From Beroe forskalii (Eukaryota > Ctenophora > Nuda > Beroida > Beroidae), in contig WFMF01000019.1 in the NCBI GenBank assembly GCA_011033025.1, forward strand, positions 682,001 to 746,000: a DNA stretch of 64,000 nucleotides, in the 5' to 3' direction. Shown here piece after piece: positions 12,476-23,578 of this stretch (positions within the stretch are counted from its first letter, which is position 1; every line of letters starts with the position of its first letter). The notes under the pieces are model-generated. The model saw nothing but the letters and a program-made list of their open reading frames with translations, made no database searches and was not told the DNA's origin. The position numbers and the translations under genes were made by a program.

Positions 12476-13000
12476 AGTGAAGGGCACTCTAAAAAATCAG
12501 GTTTGTGATGTGGCCATTTTGTTGGATTTTTGAAGGTTTTTATATAGGCTAAAATGGCCAAATAAGGTCCAATTCACTTATAAATTGGCTTTCCGATCAA
12601 TTTTGACCTAAAGGATGGGCAAACAAGTTTGAAGCTCATATCTCGAAAAGTGTGGCCAATCTGGCCACCTTTGGGTCCAAAATAGGCCAACTGCCACTGT
12701 GGCACACACACATTGCAAGGCCATAACTTGGTCATTTTTCATCTTATTTGGACTAACAAATACACAAAAATGATCAGCTTGTTGAGACGAATCAAATGCA
12801 ATCAACAGCTAAACTCTATCTGAAAATTTCGATTCTTGCAATGTTGGACCTTTGGACTTGAGACCACCACCAAAATGTTGGGAGGGGTCCAGGCCATCAT
12901 GGCTAACTCCAATCCCAAATTTGTGTTTTCCAAAATATAAGGGCTGAACCCCCCCCCCCCCCTAAAGCATATGCATGCCATTACACACTTTTTCGAGCTA
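12476..13000. other. No gene recognised
   Basis: AT-rich sequence with a run of about 15 C near 12950. I see nothing coding. Confidence 0.5.
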
Positions 13001-13075
13001 GGGGGGGCCGAGGCCCCCCCTAGATTTTTTCTAGGGGGGGGCCTTTTGAAAACTACAGGGGGCCAAAATTTACAT
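13000..13075. repeat. GC-run hairpin (GGGGGGCC / GGCCCCCCC), copy 1
   Basis: AGGGGGGGCCGAGGCCCCCC is followed by TAGATTTTTTCTA and then GGGGGGGGCCTTTTGAAAAC. A closely similar copy in the same orientation occurs at 22282-22365. The two copies lie just outside the two ends of the foldback element between them. Confidence 0.75.
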
Positions 13076-13251
13076 ATACAAATTTTCATTTTTCATAGCC
13101 ATAATTTTCACTATTTTGCATAAAAAAGTACTAAAATCATGTTTTATTCATTGATTTTACCCTGACAAAGGGTAAATTTCAGGAAAATTTCCGTCTTGAT
13201 GAACTAAATTTTCACCTCCTTTCTATGGTCAAATTTTTGAGAAAATCTTAG

Positions 13252-14424
13252 AGCCCCCATTTCACGCAGGCTCTCGCATATCAAGCAAAATTATAGCATA
13301 CGTAGATATTTAAATGCATTCTAAGAAAAATTATTGCATGGTTAGGCATTATTGCATCTTAAATCAAATGAACGCAATAATCTTTCTTACAATGCAATCA
13401 TATCACTGTATTTTTATTGCCTCACTATCGAAATTATTGCATCTTTTTGTGATCTTCATTACCTCAGGGAATATAAATGCATTGTTAGAGATATTATTGC
13501 ACAAGGAAGTAGATTACAACTTGATGCCATAATTATTGCATTGTAGTGTGGATTATTGCAAATGGATGGAGCTATATATAATCCTTCCCCTTGCAATTAT
13601 AAATGCATTGTTGGAGATATTATTGCACTAGGAAGTAGATAACGACTTGATGCCATAATTATTGCATTGTAGCGTGGATTATTGCAAATTGATGGAGCTT
13701 TATATAATCCTTCCCCTTGCGATTATAAATGCATTGTTAGAGATATTATTGCACTAGGAAGTAGATTACAACTTGATGCCATAATTATTGCATTGTAGTG
13801 CGGATTATTGCAAATGAATGGAGCTATATATAATCCTTCCCCTTGCAATTATAAATGCATTGTTAGAGATATTATTGCACTAGGAAGTAGATAACGACTT
13901 GATGCCAAAATTATTGCATTGTAGCGTGGATTATTGCAAATGGATGGAGCTATATATAATCCTTCCCCTTGCAATTATAAATGCATTGTTAGAGATATTA
14001 TTGCACTAGGAAGTCGATCAAGTAGAGTAAATTAAAGCATTCAGACCTAAACAGCAATAGAGCAATGAAAGGCATTTATATCATATCATAACACTATGTG
14101 TTAATTAGATTACACACATACACTCGTCACTCAAACATGAGTCCTGTTGTTCTGCTGAGAGGCGAGAGCCAGATACTTGTATACTTTATTTCATCCAAAC
14201 GTATTTTACAGGAAACTTGAAAGCATTGGGTGATTTGTTAATGAATATTGAATGTTCACCAAATCAGAACAAATGAAGATGTTGGTTTGAAATTAAAATA
14301 AAATCAATGTTACATTATACGATGTGTAATGTGTATATAGCTTTCAGGTAATTGTATCAAATAGGTATATTATAATCAAGATACAACTTTATACAACTAA
14401 AATGCGTCTGTTCTAAAGTTGATC
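13252..14424. repeat. Left terminal inverted repeat of foldback element 1
   Basis: The outer 220 bp have scattered ATTATTGCA/TGCAATAAT motifs in both orientations. The middle has about four tandem units of 126 bp (copies start near 13473, 13597, 13724, 13848 and 13977, each with ATGCATTGTTAGAGATATTA). The inner 400 bp are unique and match the right arm closely, including ACCTAAACAGCAATAGAGCA. Confidence 0.92.
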
Positions 14425-14556
14425 ATATAATAATATACATACTGCTTATAATTTATCATACCTTATTATTTAACTCACACTCACAGCCCGTTCGCCGAGT
14501 TTGAAATCCAGTTTACGGAGCAGCCTCGTACTTTTTTCGGATCGTTTAATAATAGT

Positions 14557-14653
14557 GTTACTACACACGGATATCGGTGTGGATTTCCCATATTCCACTC
14601 GGCTTCGCCTCGAGGAATATTCACCAATCCACACCTCAATAGTGTGTAGTAAC
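14557..14653. mobile_element. 97-bp hairpin MITE with CTCGGCTTCGCCTCG core
   Basis: Nearly palindromic over its whole length. The outer arms are GTTACTACACAC and GTGTGTAGTAAC, the inner arms GGTGTGGATT and AATCCACACC, and the centre is CTCGGCTTCGCCTCGAGG. Related motifs (gene-free, with CGAGG..GAAGCCGAGT) recur near 23250-23360, 39260-39300, 40150 and 43830. Confidence 0.7.
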
Positions 14654-14699
14654 AACAATATTCTGAAAATCTGAAATTTTCGAAAATTTTGATGAGTCA

Positions 14700-15150
14700 C
14701 AAAGCAACGTGGCAACGAATCTTCCCACTTCCCAGTGGCAACGAATCCCGGTAGTAAGGAATCTTCCTACTTCCCAGTAATATAAATAACGAATCTTCCC
14801 ACTTTCCGGTAGTGAGGAATCTTCCCACTTCTCAGTGGCAACGAATCTTCCCACTTCCTGGTAGTAAAGAATCTTCCTAATTCCCAGTGGCAACGAATCT
14901 TCCCACTTCCCGGTAGTGAGGAATTTTCCTACTTCCCAGTGATAACGAATCTTACATCTTCCCAGTGAGAACGAACCTTCCCACTTCCAAGTGGCAATGA
15001 ACCTTCCCAATTTCCAGTGGCAATGAACCTTCCCAATTTCCAGTGGCAAGACATCTTCCCACTCCTTGGTACTAACTTACTAAGGAAACTTCTCATTTCC
15101 CAGTAACTAGGAATCTTCCTAACTTCCAGTGGCAAGGAATTTTCCCAGAC
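14700..15150. repeat. Minisatellite of about 33 bp, CTTCCCACTTCCCAGTGGCA family
   Basis: About 13 degenerate units of GAATCTTCCCACTTCCCAGT plus GGCAAC. The same family appears in reverse orientation at 24900-25130 and 25350-25480. Confidence 0.88.
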
Positions 15151-15217
15151 CCCAGATATAAAGTTTAATAGAGCTGTGGATGCAAGTTTGATATATAATT
15201 ACTTAATTAGGATTTCG

Positions 15218-15510
15218 CTATATGCTAGTTGCCTCAAAATTGACAGCAAAAATCCTAAGATAACGATGTTTCTATCTACTTAAAACGTCTGGCTTGCTGG
15301 GGCTGCCGCCCCCAGACACCTGCTCATAACTGTTGGAATCATGTGGAATTACGTTTGCATTGACAGTTCTCAATGCTATTAGCCTCAAAAATGGAAGCAA
15401 AAATCGTAAGAAAACGATGTTCCTATCTACTTGAAACGTCGGGATCGCTGGGGGCTGCTGCCCCCAGACCCCTGCTTACAATTACTGTTGGACTTACGTT
15501 TATATCAGAG
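15218..15510. repeat. Tandem duplication, two diverged copies of about 150 bp
   Basis: Copy 1 (about 15218-15365) and copy 2 (about 15371-15510) share GCCTCAAAA, AACGATGTTYCTATCTACTT, the hairpin CTGGGGGCTGCTGCCCCCAG and CTGTTGGA. They differ by substitutions and small gaps. Confidence 0.75.
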
Positions 15511-15919
15511 CATCAGGATTTGTTCATGAATCATTCATATCTTGAATATGATGGAAAATATCTGCTCTCAATGGACATTTTGCGAGCGAAGCGAGCGGTC
15601 CACAAAAAGCATAAATATTTGATTTGGTGGGAAAAAATGTGGTGAGTACCGGGAAGAAAAATACTTTTGAAAGGTAAGGTTGTAAAGTTTTAAACTTTAC
15701 AACACTACTTTATACAATTAAATTTGAGGAACCCAAAGCCGAAAGTTTGATTTGATAACAGATTGTCTGTGTGCTGTCGGAATCATTCTGATTAGTACAC
15801 CGTCCTTCTGCAATTCTTGCTTGAAGTCTTGGTGGGAGTGCATCAGGCGCTGGTGTAAGTGTAGTGGTTTCAACCCTGCCCTCTCGTCCTCAAGTTTCAT
15901 TTCAGGCACTGTTTAGAGA

Positions 15920-17332
15920 GTGCATCCCACCATGGTTCTAGCTGAAGACAGCGACAATGAGACTGACATCAGTCACAACCTCACCCCTCGTCACTACCTA
16001 ACTCCAACTCCAGCCACTCCTCCACACACATCAAAGCAATCCAATTTCTCGACTCCCCACTCAAGGAAAGGTAACCCTGTTTGCACTTCTCCAACTTTGA
16101 TCAATGACTTTGGCATTGTGAAGATGATAATGCATTGGAAAAATGTGTGACATGTTTATTTTGTAACAAGAATTTTCATGCAATATGCAGATTGGCAAAT
16201 GGGGGCTCAGATAATGTGCTATGCAACAAAACATATCTTGAACATTTTTCCAAGCGATTAGAGAAAAAGGATTCATTTGGTGGTACATTCTGTTTTATTT
16301 GTGATCCATGCCTGACTGATCATGAGCACAAGCAAGCTGCATCTCTGCAAGCTCATGTTCATACACTGGAGCGGAAAATGGAATCCATGGAAAACAATAT
16401 CACTCAAATTAAGGATCTGATCGTCATGCAGGGAAATCAGACTGTTACACAACCCCAACCTGAGCCTATTAGTACCCAGCCACAGGCTGAATTAAACCCT
16501 TGGAACAATAAAGAAGGACTTGAAAAAGTCAAATCTAAAACACCCCTCATCTTGAAAATGAACTCCTCTGGTACTAATATGGCTGATGCTGATTTGGAGA
16601 AAATAGTGACTGAAAACAAAATTCATGTTAATAAAAGCTACAAAAACAAGTCTGGTGAAAATGTGCTAGTTGTTGAAAAAGCAGAGGACCGCAAAAAGCT
16701 GGCTAAAAGAATAGAGGAACTCCACCCTGAACACAAGGTTTTTCAGCCACCTGAGAGACTCCTACCATCTCTGTTGCTAACATCATTGAAAAATTTCTCC
16801 TGATCAGCTCAAGGATAGACTACTGTCAATGCACGAGGAAATATCATCACTTGTAAGCAATGGATCAACCTTTGAAGTGTTATACATCAGGGAGCAACGA
16901 AGTGGGAATAGGGTACCAGGCATGCATCAGGGTAAGCAATGAGATCAGAAAGTTCATTGAGCATCTTGGCAACAGGGTTTATATTGGAATGTACAGTTGC
17001 AGTGTTTATGACCACTCTATGTCAAACGATGTAACAACTGCCAGAAATTCCATCACTACCAGGACAAGTGCCAAGCAGTCAAACCAGTCTGTGCTAAGTG
17101 CGCTGGTGAGCACAAAACTGGTGACTGCAAATTCTGTAATGAAACAGACTTTGTTCCAACCTGTATTAACTGCAAGAATGGCAAATCTTCATTTTCCCAC
17201 ACTCATGAGGCATCATCGCTTGAATGTCCAACCTATCAGGCTGCACAAGACAAGCTGAAGAAGTCAATAAAGTTCTATAATTCAAAAACATGTAAAAAAC
17301 CTGCCACATCTCTGATCATAACAACAGTGTGA
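15920..17332 (+). pseudogene. LINE ORF1 with PHD-like finger and zinc knuckles, frameshifted
   Basis: The reading frame changes near 16110, 16795 and 16990. In order: a Thr/Pro-rich N-terminus; a PHD-like finger (CVTCLFCNKNFHAIC, later FCFICDPC); a short coiled-coil-like segment (HVHTLERKMESMENNITQI); a basic segment; then knuckles CNNCQKFHHYQDKC (CX2CX4HX4C) and CAKCAGEHKTGDC (CX2CX3HX4C) at about 17040-17130. The last frame ends in TGA at 17330, overlapping the start of the ORF2 frame by a base or two. In related LINEs this protein binds element RNA. Here it is non-functional. Confidence 0.75.
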
Positions 17333-20165
17333 GTTTAAAATGTCTCTCCTGGAATGTTAGGTCATTAAACAACAAAGTTGATCCAGTCATGGAATATTTA
17401 TCCACAGAGGACCCACAAATAGCATTTATCCAGGAAACATGGCTCACTGACTCTAAAAATCATGTAACCGCAACTATCAAAGCTCATGGATATGATGTTC
17501 ATCACCTCCATCGTCCAAACACTAGAGGTGGTGGTGTTGGTATTCTGTACAAGTCTTGTAGCATAAAGGTAGTGAAACTATTCATCAGCAACATTCCAAC
17601 ATTTGAATCTGTTACTCTCAAGGTCAAACTACCTAACAAAAAGTTCCTTCTCTGCTCATGTGTTTATAGAACTGGCCCTGTATCAACATTTATTCATGAT
17701 TTTGAAGTGTTCCTTGGTGACTTATTTACTAAATCAGACCAAATCCTCATCTGTGGCGACTTTAACATCCACATGGACGAAGCCAGCAAGCATCAAAGAG
17801 AGCTTGACAAACTCATTTCTGACTTCGGTCTCAATCAATTTTGCAACGGTTCAACACACATCTCAGGACACACACTTGATATAGTGATTGCAACCCACAA
17901 CATCCTTGCCAAAAACAAAGTCACTGCCTTGCATATGCCTGATGAATTCCCCACTTGCGACCATTTTGTCTGTCCTTCACTCTCAGCATTAAGGCACTCC
18001 CATCAGAGGACAGAAAAAGAAAATATCGTTCAGAAACATAAAGAACATTGACAGAAATGTCTTTAGGTCTGAACTGAAAGAAAACTTTCAACACTCTCAG
18101 AAACTGGCAAATCGTTTCCAGAACTTATTCTCGATTATAACAACATAATTCCATTGCACTCTGGAAAGTCATGCACCTCTATTGGAAAAAATGGATTCGA
18201 GACATACCAGATTCAAAATGGTTTTGACTCATCATACAAAGCTGCTAGAGCCAGGAGAAGAAGAGCTGAAAAGGTATGGAAAAAGTCATTGGCAGATGCA
18301 GACAGAATTGTTTTCGAACACCTCAGGAGTTACTGTAATGAACTAGCTGCTAAGAAAAAGAGAGAATACTTTAGCAATCATTTCAAAAAATATAACATCT
18401 CTCAGAAGAGTTTGTTCCAGTTCGTTGATACATTTTGGACAATGACAGATGCCTCACACTCCCAAGTTCCAACAATATTCAAGACTGTTGATCAATTCAA
18501 CTCCTACTTCACTTCAAAAATAGAGAAAATAGGAATTCATTTCCAGATCATCATGAAACATCTGATACAACACAATCTTTCTTGGGAAAATCTCTTGCAT
18601 TCTTCGAGCCAGCAACAAATCAAGAAATCAAAGATATTCTCACTGACACCAACATCAAGTCTTGTGATCTTGATCCCATCCCAGCTGTTCTACTCTCTGA
18701 AAACTCAGATCTTTCATTACCTACCTTTGTCAGATTGTTAATGCATCTCTGGCAAGTGGATCTTATGGAAAATGTCAAATCTGCCCACCACCCCCCTCTC
18801 ATCAAAGGGCAGCTCATTTGGACATAAACACCTTCAAAACTACAGGCCTGTGTCAAACTTGGCTTTTGTTGGAAAGATCATTGAGAAAACAGTCCAAAGG
18901 CGATTGAATGATCACTTGAGCAAAAACAACCTCTCAATATTGATGTAACCAATCAGCATATAAAACACTTCAGCACCGAAAACACTTCTAATTAGGGTGG
19001 TTAATGATCTTCTCATTGCCTCTGATGAAAGTAAGGCTACAGTTGTCATGCTTCTTGACTTGTCAACTGCTTTTGACACACTGTAGATCATCAAAAGTTG
19101 CTGTCCATTCTGGAGAAAGAAATTGAAATTACTGGTACTGCCTTAAAATGGTTCCAGTGTTACTTATCTGGACGTTGTCAGAAAGTCAAAATAGGGAATA
19201 CTGAATCAATTGAAATTGTTTATTCACTTTGGTGTTCACAAAGGCTCTGTTCTCAGTCCAATTCTTTTCAACATATACATCCGTTCCATCTACAACAATT
19301 ATAAACTCTGTGCTGTTCAATGTCCATGGCTTTGCTGGATGATCACCAGGTATTCAAATCCTTCAAGCCAGACAAGGAGTATCAAATTATGGCAACTGAC
19401 ATACCCCTTTGCTTCAAAGCTATCAACAACTGGATGAAGTCTCATTATCTTCAACTGAACCCTGGAAAACAGAGATAATTGTTTTGGGAGCCACAGCACC
19501 TCTCCAAGCTACAAACACACGGTCTTTTCATAACCCCAGAAATCTGTCTTAGACTTGTCTCAACAGCTAAGAACTTAGATTCCACCTAGATTCATCACTG
19601 ACATTCACCCCTCAGGTTGATAAACTCAAAGTAAAAATGCCTCCATAGCCTCAGAAAACTGTGCAAAATGAAATCATTTTTTCTGCTGAACAAATGCAAC
19701 AACTGGTACAAGCTGTTGTCATTTCTTCCCTTGGATTATTGCAATTCCCTCTATTATGGAACTCATCCAATAACTTAAGAACCCTGCAGAACATACAAAA
19801 CAGGGCATGCAGCTATTCTTGGCCTAAGGAAAAGAGACCCTAAAACTGAACACCTCAAATCACTTCATTGGCTTAAGGTGCCTGAGAGAATTGAATTCAA
19901 AATTCTTTTAACTGTCTTCAAAATCATTAATGGAATTGCACCCAATTACCTTGTTCACCTCATCAACTACAACAATATCAGTGGAAGTAGAACTCCTTCT
20001 CTCTAAGATCATATACCAAAAACTCCGAATGGGTTCTTAGATCTTTCTTTTGCTATGCCCCTAAGTTATGGAATAGTTTACCCCTTGAAGTAAAATCTTG
20101 CTGCTCAATAACTGAATTTAAAACTAAGCTGAAAACATTCCTTTTCAATAGGTCATTTAAATTGT
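17329..20165 (+). pseudogene. LINE ORF2: endonuclease plus reverse transcriptase, decayed
   Basis: 17329-18051 is still open and contains a near-complete APE-type endonuclease: CLSWNVRSLNNKV, IQETWL, GGGVGILY, ICGDFNIH, SGHTLDIV and a final CDHF. From about 18050 the frame breaks repeatedly. Reverse transcriptase traces follow: KSCDLDPIPAVLL (about 18655), FCWKDH, VHKGSVLSPILFNIYI (about 19220-19280, from GxPQGSVLxPxLF), then no recognisable YADD. The C-terminal RSFFCYAPKLWNSLPLE segment at about 20040-20090 is typical of CR1/Jockey-group ORF2 ends. Confidence 0.85.
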
Positions 20166-20371
20166 AACTAACTGTTTACTGATGTAACTTCTGATTCTTG
20201 AGCCACACTGTCACAATAGTAAATTATGGGTTCTGTTTTTAGCACACAATAGTCTTAATTTATTCTTACGATTTGTTTCTGTGACAGTTTTTAAAGTATT
20301 CCACACAGTTGTGCATAGGTACAGAGTATTAATTTATTGTGTAACCTCGTTACTGTGTTTAAGCTACCATA

Positions 20372-20405
<34 letters not shown>

Positions 20406-20440
20406 CCGTTAGATCGTCATTGTTAATATACCGTTCAAAA

Positions 20441-20480
20441 CAATTTATTACGCACTGTTGCCCGTGCATAATAAATTATT
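20441..20480. repeat. Short palindrome (CAATTTATTACGCAC / GTGCATAATAAATT)
   Basis: A 16-bp imperfect inverted repeat around TGTTGCCC, just after the LINE tail. It may be a MITE remnant. Confidence 0.45.
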
Positions 20481-20485
20481 ATGGC

Positions 20486-20921
20486 ACAACGTGTTTCGAG
20501 TATTGCTTGGTCAGTAGGTACCCAGCTTAATACCTTCTACTGGTTACTAACTTACTAAAGCTGTCAATATACACATAAGTACCATATTGCATCAGGTTGC
20601 AGGAGATACATTCCTCATCATGGCTTTATAGTGAGGGTGTGAATTCTATAGATTGCGGCATGTATTCTCAACTGTGATTATAAGTGAGTAGATTGGACGT
20701 TTATGCATAAGAATACTGCTTCGATTTTAACCCTTCAAATCTTTTACGTACAGTACATGAAACATAATTTAACATATAGACTTTGTTCATTTTTTGAATT
20801 TGTAAATTTATCTTAATTGATATAATTGATGAATTAATCTCAGAAGATGCCAAGAAGACAATGAACGCAAAACTCAACATCTCAAGACATGGGGGATGGG
20901 GATTGGGGAAGAACCCCCCTG
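20486..20921. other. No gene recognised
   Basis: AT-rich interior sequence between the LINE tail and the right arm of foldback element 1. Confidence 0.5.
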
Positions 20922-22270
20922 GATCAACTTTAAAACAGACGCATTTTATATTGTATAAGTGTATAAAGTTGTATCTTGATTATAATTTACCTATTTGATA
21001 CTTTGATACAATTACCTGAAAGCTATATACACATTACACATGGTATAATGTAACATTGATTTTATTTTAATTTCAAACCAACATCTTATTGATGGATAAA
21101 AACAGCTCTTGAGCAGTGAGAAGCAGAGTTTTAATCACAAAATAGTGAATTAATTTCTTTAATCATCAGCACTTTTATAACTTGTCATACCTATTTCATA
21201 ATCTCAAATTTGATTGTATAAAGTAGTGTAGTAAAGTTAAAACCAACATCTTCATTTGTTATGATTTGGTGAACATTTAATATTCATTAACAAATCACCC
21301 AATGCTTTCAAGTTTCCTGTAAAATACGTTTGGATGAAATAAAGTATACAGTATCTGGCTCTCGCCTTTCAGCAGAACAACAGGACTCTTGTTTGAGTGA
21401 CGAGTGTATGTGTAATCTAATTAACATAATGTTATGATATGATATAAATGCCTTTCATTGCTCTATTGCTGTTTAGGTCTGAATGCTATAATTTACTCTA
21501 CTTGATCGACTTCCTAGTGCAATAATATCTCTAACAATGCATTTATAATTGCAAGGGGAAGGATTATATTATATAACTCCATCCATTTGCAATAATCCAC
21601 GCTACAATGTAATAATTTTGACATCGAGTCGTTATCTACTTCCTAGTGCAATAATATCTCTAACAATGCATTTATAATTGCAAGGGGAAGGATTATATAT
21701 AGCTCCATTCATTTGCAATAATCCACACTACAATGCAATAATTATGGCATCAAGTTGTAATCTACTTCCTAGTGCAATAATATCTAACAATGCATTTATA
21801 ATCGCAAGGGGAAGGATTATATAAAGCTCATCCATTTGCAATAATCCACGCCACAATGCAATAATTATGGCATCAAGTCGTTATCTACTTCCTAGTGCAA
21901 TAATATCTCTAACAATGCATTTATAATTGCAAGGGGAAGAATTATATATAGCTCCATCCATTTGCAATAATCCACACTACAATGCAATAATTATGGCATC
22001 AAGTTGTAATCTACTTCCTTTGTGCAATAATATCTCTAACAATGCATTTATATTCTGAGGTACTGAAAGATCACAAAAGATGCAATAATTTCTGATAGTG
22101 AGGCAATAAAATATAGTGATATGATTGCATTGTAAGAAAGATTATTATGTTCATTTGATTTAAGATGCAATAATGCCTAACCATGCAATAATTTTTCTTA
22201 GAATGCATTTAAATATCTACTTATGCTATAATTTTGCTTGATATGCGAGAGCCTGCGTGAAATGGGGGCT
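20922..22270. repeat. Right terminal inverted repeat of foldback element 1
   Basis: Reverse complement of 13252-14424, with the same four-unit 126-bp block. It is longer only because of a 165-bp insertion (152 bp plus a 13-bp duplication) at 21088-21252. The 126-bp units carry small differences between arms, so the two arms have evolved partly independently. Confidence 0.92.
21088..21239. mobile_element. 152-bp insertion in the right arm with 13-bp target duplication
   Basis: The left arm has an uninterrupted AAGATGTTGGTTTGAAATT. The right arm carries AAACCAACATCTT twice (21075-21087 and 21240-21252) around 152 extra bases. One end of the insert (ACAATCAAATTTGAG in reverse complement) matches sequences near 15710 and 23700, consistent with the 3' end of a retroposed element. 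Confidence 0.8.
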
Positions 22271-22400
22271 TCTTAGGTAGGGCCAAGGCCCCCCCTAAGA
22301 TTTTTCTAGAGGGGGCCTTTTGAAAACTAGGGGGGGCCTGGCCCCCCCTTAGGGGGGGGGGGGCCGTGTAGTCCCATGAGCATATGCCTGCCTTTGACAC
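22271..22400. repeat. GC-run hairpin (GGGGGGCC / GGCCCCCC), copy 2
   Basis: AAGGCCCCCCCTAAGA, TTTTTCTAGAGGGGGCC and TTTTGAAAACTAGGGGGGGC match the copy at 13000-13075 in the same orientation. A further CCTTAGGGGGGGGGGGG run follows. It abuts the outer end of the right arm. Confidence 0.75.
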
Positions 22401-23140
22401 ATGTCTGCTTTTGTATTGACATAATTGTCCAAATTTGCATTCAAGAGTGGACTTCCCCCAGACTGCCCAAACTTCAACTGGCTGTTGGACATTAAACAGA
22501 TGTGACAGATACATGATCATATTGATGTTAGGGGAAATTGAGGTAGGAATAGAAATTCATCTTTCATCATCAATTTGGATTACAATAAAAAATATGTCCA
22601 GCTGTTGCTAGCAATATATCATATTAGAGTCAATGATGTCATATAGTGGTTTCAAAGATGTGACAGACTGGTGTCAGAAATACACCACATAACACTAGTT
22701 TCAGTGATACTACAGACTCGGTTCAGTGATATATGTCACTTGTCAAATGGTGAATAATTTGGGGCCAAAAACAAGCCAACAGGGCCCCTTGACAAATTAG
22801 TTTTAAAAAAGCATTATTTCTTTCCCAAATTCCATCACATAACCTTCTATAATTTGAAACCCCAAAAAATATTTTTGAAAAAAATGGTTCTCCGAAAAAA
22901 AGATCCTAAATTTTTTCGATTGCATGTTAAAATCGATCTTTTAAAAATTATCTTTAAAATTATCTTGTCCCCTTTGAAATCTTTGATTTTCTGGGATTCA
23001 AGTCAACGATTCAGTATTTTCTTTTGCATTGCATTTTTAAGACATGTTGATTTTTGAATGATTTAGTAACATATATCATAAAATTGTCTTGAAATAAAAT
23101 TTATTAAGTCAGCCAACACCTATTTGTCAACAATATCAAC
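22401..23140. other. No gene recognised
   Basis: AT-rich sequence. Short open frames here have no recognisable motifs. Confidence 0.5.
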
Positions 23141-23142
23141 GG

Positions 23143-23460
23143 GGAGTTAGATTAGGTAATTATATACAGTGCAATAGCCCCTGTTATTACACTGTGGGTT
23201 ATCTGCTGGGTGGTTTATAATAAATTTTAAAATGTATTGTTGCACTTATTGCACGAGGTGAAACCAAGTGCCAATAAGTGAACTAATTACACAAGGCGAA
23301 GCCGAGTGTTGATTAGTACACTAATGTGCACGAGGCATCAGCCGAGTGTATATTAGTGCAACAATATCACTTCTGGGGAGTTATATTAGCGTATAATATC
23401 ACAAGAGGGCAAATGGCAATATGCCCTGTTATTGCACTGCGGTTATCTGCACTCTAGTGG
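23143..23460. repeat. Hairpin repeat flanked by 75-bp direct repeats
   Basis: A palindromic core at 23235-23370 (TATTGTTGCACTTATTGCAC to TATTAGTGCAACAATA, with GGCGAAGCCGAGTG inside) lies between two direct copies that share GGGGAGTTAGATTA, CCTGTTATT(A/G)CACTG and GGTTATCTGC (about 23143-23215 and 23374-23460). Confidence 0.65.
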
Positions 23461-23578
23461 TATTATGCCACTAATTTGAGATCACAGCACCTATAGATTG
23501 AATTGAAGTGATTACCTTCAAAGTAACATTAAAACTGATTTCACAGATCAGGTTGTTGAATGAGAGTCACATTATTAC

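Larger units (their letters stand above)
15900..20405 (+). mobile_element. CR1-like non-LTR retrotransposon, full-length layout but decayed
   Basis: An ORF1 with PHD-like and CCHC zinc fingers is followed by an ORF2 with AP endonuclease and reverse transcriptase. The element ends in the typical C-terminal segment (KLWNSLPLEVKSC) at about 20165 and a (TTA)n tail at 20371-20404. PHD domains are established in ORF1 of CR1-like elements. Many frameshifts and stops mark it as dead. It lies between the arms of foldback element 1. Confidence 0.85.
13252..22270. mobile_element. Foldback-type element with long tandem-repeat-bearing inverted repeats
   Basis: Two inverted arms of about 1.17 kb (13252-14424 and 20922-22270) flank about 6.5 kb. 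Both arms begin AGCCCCCATTTCACGCAGGC at the outer end and end with TAAAGTTGATC at the inner end. Each arm contains about four tandem 126-bp units. Long inverted repeats built of internal tandem repeats are the hallmark of foldback/Galileo-type elements. No transposase was recognised inside; the interior holds a decayed LINE, a small MITE, a minisatellite and a tandem duplication. No clear target-site duplication was found. Confidence 0.8.

Noticed and set aside
13252..22270. Polinton/Maverick or Helitron identity for foldback element 1
   Set aside because: No polymerase B, integrase, capsid or Rep/helicase motifs; the interior is LINE-derived.
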